From contig JAIPMN010002031.1 in the NCBI GenBank assembly GCA_020650975.1, positions 1-32,352 of the forward strand: a DNA stretch of 32,352 nt, in the 5' to 3' direction. Shown piece by piece: positions 28,950 to 32,352 of this stretch. Under the pieces are notes generated by a model. It saw only the letters and a program-made list of their open reading frames with translations, searched no databases and had not been told where the DNA came from. The translations under genes and the position numbers were made by a program. The stretch is from Apostichopus californicus. Taxonomy: Eukaryota; Echinodermata; Holothuroidea; Aspidochirotida; Stichopodidae. Position 1 is the first letter of the stretch. Each line of letters starts with the position of its first letter.

Positions 28950-29170
28950 TTATCTGTAGTGAACTAGCGATTCTTTAGCTTTTAGAATTCAACTCAAAGT
29001 GTGTCTAAAATACGGTTCCTTATCAATTTCTATGATAATAGCACAGAAGGATAACATGGCAGTAGCAACTGTATTTTGTTCGACCTACTGTAGCCAATCG
29101 GAAGCTAGCAGCCATTAGCACCGTAGCAGAAAAGCAGACAATAACGAAAATTACACTAAAACACATCAAA
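28950..29170 (-). promoter_or_regulatory. Probable ATG4 promoter region
   Basis: Located ~230-450 bp upstream of the start codon. It contains an inverted CCAAT box (minus-strand ATTGG at about 29093-29098) overlapping an ETS-like CGGAAG word (29099-29104). No TATA box at a fitting distance. The transcription start is not determined. Confidence 0.3.
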
Positions 29171-29231
29171 GGTTTACCACAAACAGCGGCCACACGTTAT
29201 GCGTCGTCCACTATCGGAAACAAAACTTATA

Positions 29232-29645
29232 TCTTGACCAATTAATTACCATTAACATTCTATCGCTATTTCAAATTCGAAAACATCCTTAGTAAGAGCA
29301 AAGAACCCTAAAAAATATACATTTTCAGTTTTTCGAAAAATTATTCTAGTTATATAGGGATTTAGTATAGAGTACTAGAAAAGGGACGAAACAAAGTTTC
29401 ACGTGGCATAAGTCCACGGTAACAAAACTTTTAAGTTCTTTGACCAAAACCAATTATTAATACATTTTACCACTTTTTCAATTTCGAAAACATCCTAAAT
29501 TCGAGCAAAAAGCCTAACAAATATGTTTCTTTCAAAATTAAATAATTCGAGGGATTTAAGGGCCTAGGCCTATAAATAGTACCAGAAAAAAAGACGAGAC
29601 GTACGCAGTTTCACGTGGTGAAAGTCCACTAGTTGCTAACAAAGC
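29232..29645. repeat. ~210 bp imperfect tandem duplication carrying CACGTG E-boxes
   Basis: Shared blocks: TTCGAAAACATCCT (29276 and 29483 areas), a TATA(T/A)AG...GGGATTTA-type middle, and GTTTCACGTGG followed by AAGTCCAC (29396 and 29608 areas); offset 207-212 bp. Each copy has CACGTG (29400-29405, 29612-29617), ~680 and ~890 bp upstream of the ATG4 start. Confidence 0.7.
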
Positions 29646-30241
29646 TTCTACTGCCAAGTATATAGAATAAACCTGTTTTCCATTCACATGTAGTTTCAGA
29701 TTATGTTGCATTACTGAAATACTCAACGCAAAGTGTATTTGTAGTATTTTTTTGGTTTACCGAGAAAGTTAGTACCTTTGTTACCAAGTATTCTTGGGGG
29801 AGGATGTCTCTTCGGATGTGAAATAGCGGTAAATGTATGTTGAAGGCCACTTTTGGTAAAGAGATAACTTTTGTTACCGACAATGGCTCTATATGTCAAA
29901 GAGGAGTGTCTCGTCTTTCTTCCGGTACTATTTTGGTCTCTTGCAAACCCTTCCATTGCTCAAATGATTAAATTTTGTAAAAAAAAACCCATATTTTGCA
30001 TCCCATTTATACCTCGAATTTAAGATTTCTACGATAAAAAATCGGCATCTCAAATCCTTCAGAACTCCTTAAACCGGCTGCCGACATTTAGATCCCCCAC
30101 CCCGAGCGGTGGCTCGGAGAAGGAAATAAAGTTGTAACGGTATATCACGATTTGAAATATAATAGTTAGAATGATGATTACATTTTGCTGTGGTAGTTCT
30201 TTCGAATCTCAATCACACCAAAACTTAATCTAGTGTAAAAC

Positions 30242-30608
30242 TTAAAGGGTGTGAAGACTCGCGCACAAAGAAACGTCTGATGCCGGTAATTTGACATAGT
30301 TTCGAATGAGGTGTAACAGAAGTGTTAAATACCACCGTCGATCCCAGAAAATACACACACAGCTTGCTACCGTCGGTAATTGGACACTAGTGTACAGTCA
30401 GTTCATACAGCTGCGGTCAATACCCACAGCACAGTATACAAACGATACAGCGATGGACATCTCAGGTCCAGCTAAAGATAACAAGGTATCACGTTTCATT
30501 GCTGTCTGCATTTTGTAGCGACACGAACAAAACGTCACTTGCAAGCAACAGAAAGTTAACTTTTTCAGATGGCCGCACGCGGTCTGGGGCGAGTCTTCAA
30601 TGCCGGAA
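30242..30608 (-). mobile_element. MITE copy B (inverted relative to copy A)
   Basis: Ends TGAAGACTCGC (30252-30262) and GCGAGTCTTCA (about 30589-30599) are perfect 11 bp inverted repeats. TTAA lies at the left (30242-30245), while the right flank reads GGAA instead of TTAA. The reverse complement follows copy A throughout, with a ~30 bp segment (around GACCGCGTGCGGCCATCTGA) present only here. Confidence 0.75.
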
Positions 30609-32352
30609 CATTCCCTTGTTGGTCAGTAGTTACGATTCACTGAGATATTGGATCACGTTGTTTATGGTTTTTTGCATTGATAATTGACTTATACACCACC
30701 GGAGAGGGACATTTTCAACCGTATGGTAGTATTATGGGCTCTCAAATCGCTCCACAACTCGAGTTATTATACATTTCGGTCATAAAGGTATCATATTTAG
30801 CACTCATTTAAATGTATCGGTCAGTTATTGGAGGTTTCTTTGGTCTAAAGCTAGTTTTACTAATGTGAAATCCATACCACGGAATGTATTAGCTCCACAT
30901 TGTTAATATTTTGGGCTCTGCATCCTCAACATAACTCGAATTATGAACGTTTAAATAAGACAAAAAGTACTGCGGATCTCGTTCTTAGTGTCTGCTGGCC
31001 CATGAAGGATCTGTAAGGGCCGTTGGTGTCTTTTGTCTTAGCGTACTTACCACAATGGCTAACCGTGCACAACGCTTAGTTATATACACCACAGCTGTCT
31101 ATATGCGACTCTGGTATACACTTATGGCTTCTGTTATTGTCTGGCTGCTGTTAGTGGCTGTTCTTAATTGATGCTAGCTTCAACCCGGTATTTGTTCGGT
31201 AAGGCTTATGTGTGGTACTAATGACCAAAATACCTTACCAAAGAAATAGCTAGTGTCGTTGAAAAAGGCCAAACAATGAAGGCGTTCCGTTCAGAGCAGC
31301 CGTGCGCAAACCTTTACCCCACGTCCCATGAACCAGCTGGGGCCTCCTTCTTTAGACACTAACTAGGGTCGACCTCCAACGCGCCTCCTTAGCCGTTTTC
31401 CACTTTTCCCCCTCCCTCGTCCTGGGCTCGGGAGGACCTCCTCCCCCAATCCCACAACAACAACAACACAAACCCAAATTTCTTGTTTATATATTTTGAA
31501 TGTTCAAATTCATTTCAGTTTGTGTTCAGCAGTATATAAACTCTCCGTGCACGAGAGCGCTATAAGCATCTTCTTTCTTAGGTTTCTAATATGTAGTGCT
31601 TTCCCAGCTAAATTCTGCTGTCATGTTGACAGGCGGGGTCCATTGTATGGGTTCGTCATATATTCCAATTGCAATAAGGTAACCCTGAGCAATGTGCCCT
31701 ATAAGGACTGTACTTCTAACTCGGTTCCAATCGTTGTTCAAGTTATGAAATGAATTTGAAGTATGTGAACTTAATTTGCATCAATGAATTGGTTTAGATG
31801 TAGCAGGCCAAACGGAGGCAACCGGATATAGAAACATCACGAACGAAAGTCTTGTCAGCGAATTTGTAATTAAAAAAGGCAGCTGCAAAATTCACAAATA
31901 TTCGGCCTCTACCTGGTTGGAGAATTTATGAGCGACGTCCCTAATTATACCTGTGCCTCAACATGTATGTTCCCTAAATCTACAACGAGACTACCATTTG
32001 GCAATATTGTTCTTTTGCAGAAAAGTACATACGTGTATTGCGTAAAATATCTCTAAAAGCTGCAAAAAAATAACAAAATGTTTGTAAGTAGGCTACTGAC
32101 GGTATTTAAAATTTGTTGAAAATAAATGTTCTTTGTTAGTTGCAAAATATTTCATCATTTCGCAGAAATTCCAAAGTTGCAGGAGGCAAGTTGAGAAAGC
32201 AAACAGTTTTGAGGAGGGGGTAAAATGTTGGAAGTACAAAAACGCCAGAAGGTGTAGCATTTTCTTAGACTAAGCTTACCCAAATAAAAATAAAATGGAC
32301 GAAAGGGAGATACAATTTTGTTTTTACCGTAGCTGTGTGCTAGGTAGGAGCA

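Larger units (their letters stand above)
28723..32352. other. Upstream region of the ATG4 gene
   Basis: 3.6 kb with no convincing protein gene. It holds the probable 5' leader and promoter, a tandem duplication with E-boxes, MITE copy B (30242-30608), a GC-rich patch at about 31300-31450 followed by a (CAA)n run, and AT-rich sequence to the window end. Confidence 0.6.

Noticed and set aside
31496-31753. 85-codon plus-strand ORF as a gene
   Set aside because: No recognisable domain, no clear splice partners, and length within chance for this amount of sequence.

Overview
The window looks like animal nuclear DNA, AT-rich and repeat-laden. It carries one split gene on the minus strand whose GT-AG exons can be joined without a break from 28722 down to 815. 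Its product is a complete ATG4 autophagy cysteine protease of the ATG4C/ATG4D branch. The organism cannot be named from this alone. The gene class, large TE-filled introns, tRNA-derived SINEs and a non-LTR retrotransposon tail suggest a marine invertebrate; an echinoderm or similar deuterostome is a guess. There are no bacterial features, rRNA or CRISPR.

Layout in gene order (right to left). 32352-28723 is upstream DNA holding a MITE copy, a roughly 210 bp imperfect tandem duplication with two CACGTG E-boxes, a probable promoter, and a 58-codon upstream ORF. Exon 1 (28722-27627) encodes a long Ser/Thr-rich disordered N-terminus and the first conserved ATG4 helix. Intron 1 (27626-19956) holds the inverted MITE partner, a 4 x 150-156 bp tandem array and many palindromes. 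Exon 2 (19955-19872) is followed by a 6.2 kb intron. Exon 3 (13671-13450) has the catalytic Cys, exon 4 (12849-12663) the GDWFGP block, and intron 4 a 27-copy 19 bp minisatellite. Exon 5 (10888-10812) encodes SQDCT. Exon 6 (9549-8766) is a 784 nt CpG-rich exon that puts a ~250-residue acidic loop into the protease domain. Intron 6 (8765-3399) has a tandem-duplicated repeat, a foldback element, a LINE 3' end and a SINE. Exon 7 (3398-3238) carries the VPVRLGGE block, exon 8 (2308-2232) the catalytic DPH, exon 9 (1818-1699) the MDPSC block, and exon 10 (1006-815) the C-terminus ending EDFVLLD.

The deduced protein is 999 aa, about twice human ATG4C or ATG4D. All catalytic residues are present (Cys447, Asp878, His880, with Tyr427 and Trp519 matching Tyr54 and Trp142 of human ATG4B). 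The extra length comes from two disordered blocks, one N-terminal and one inside the catalytic domain. The second contains good candidate LC3/GABARAP-interacting motifs, and I consider it the most interesting feature of the window. The rest is intronic or intergenic repeat DNA; I found no second protein gene.
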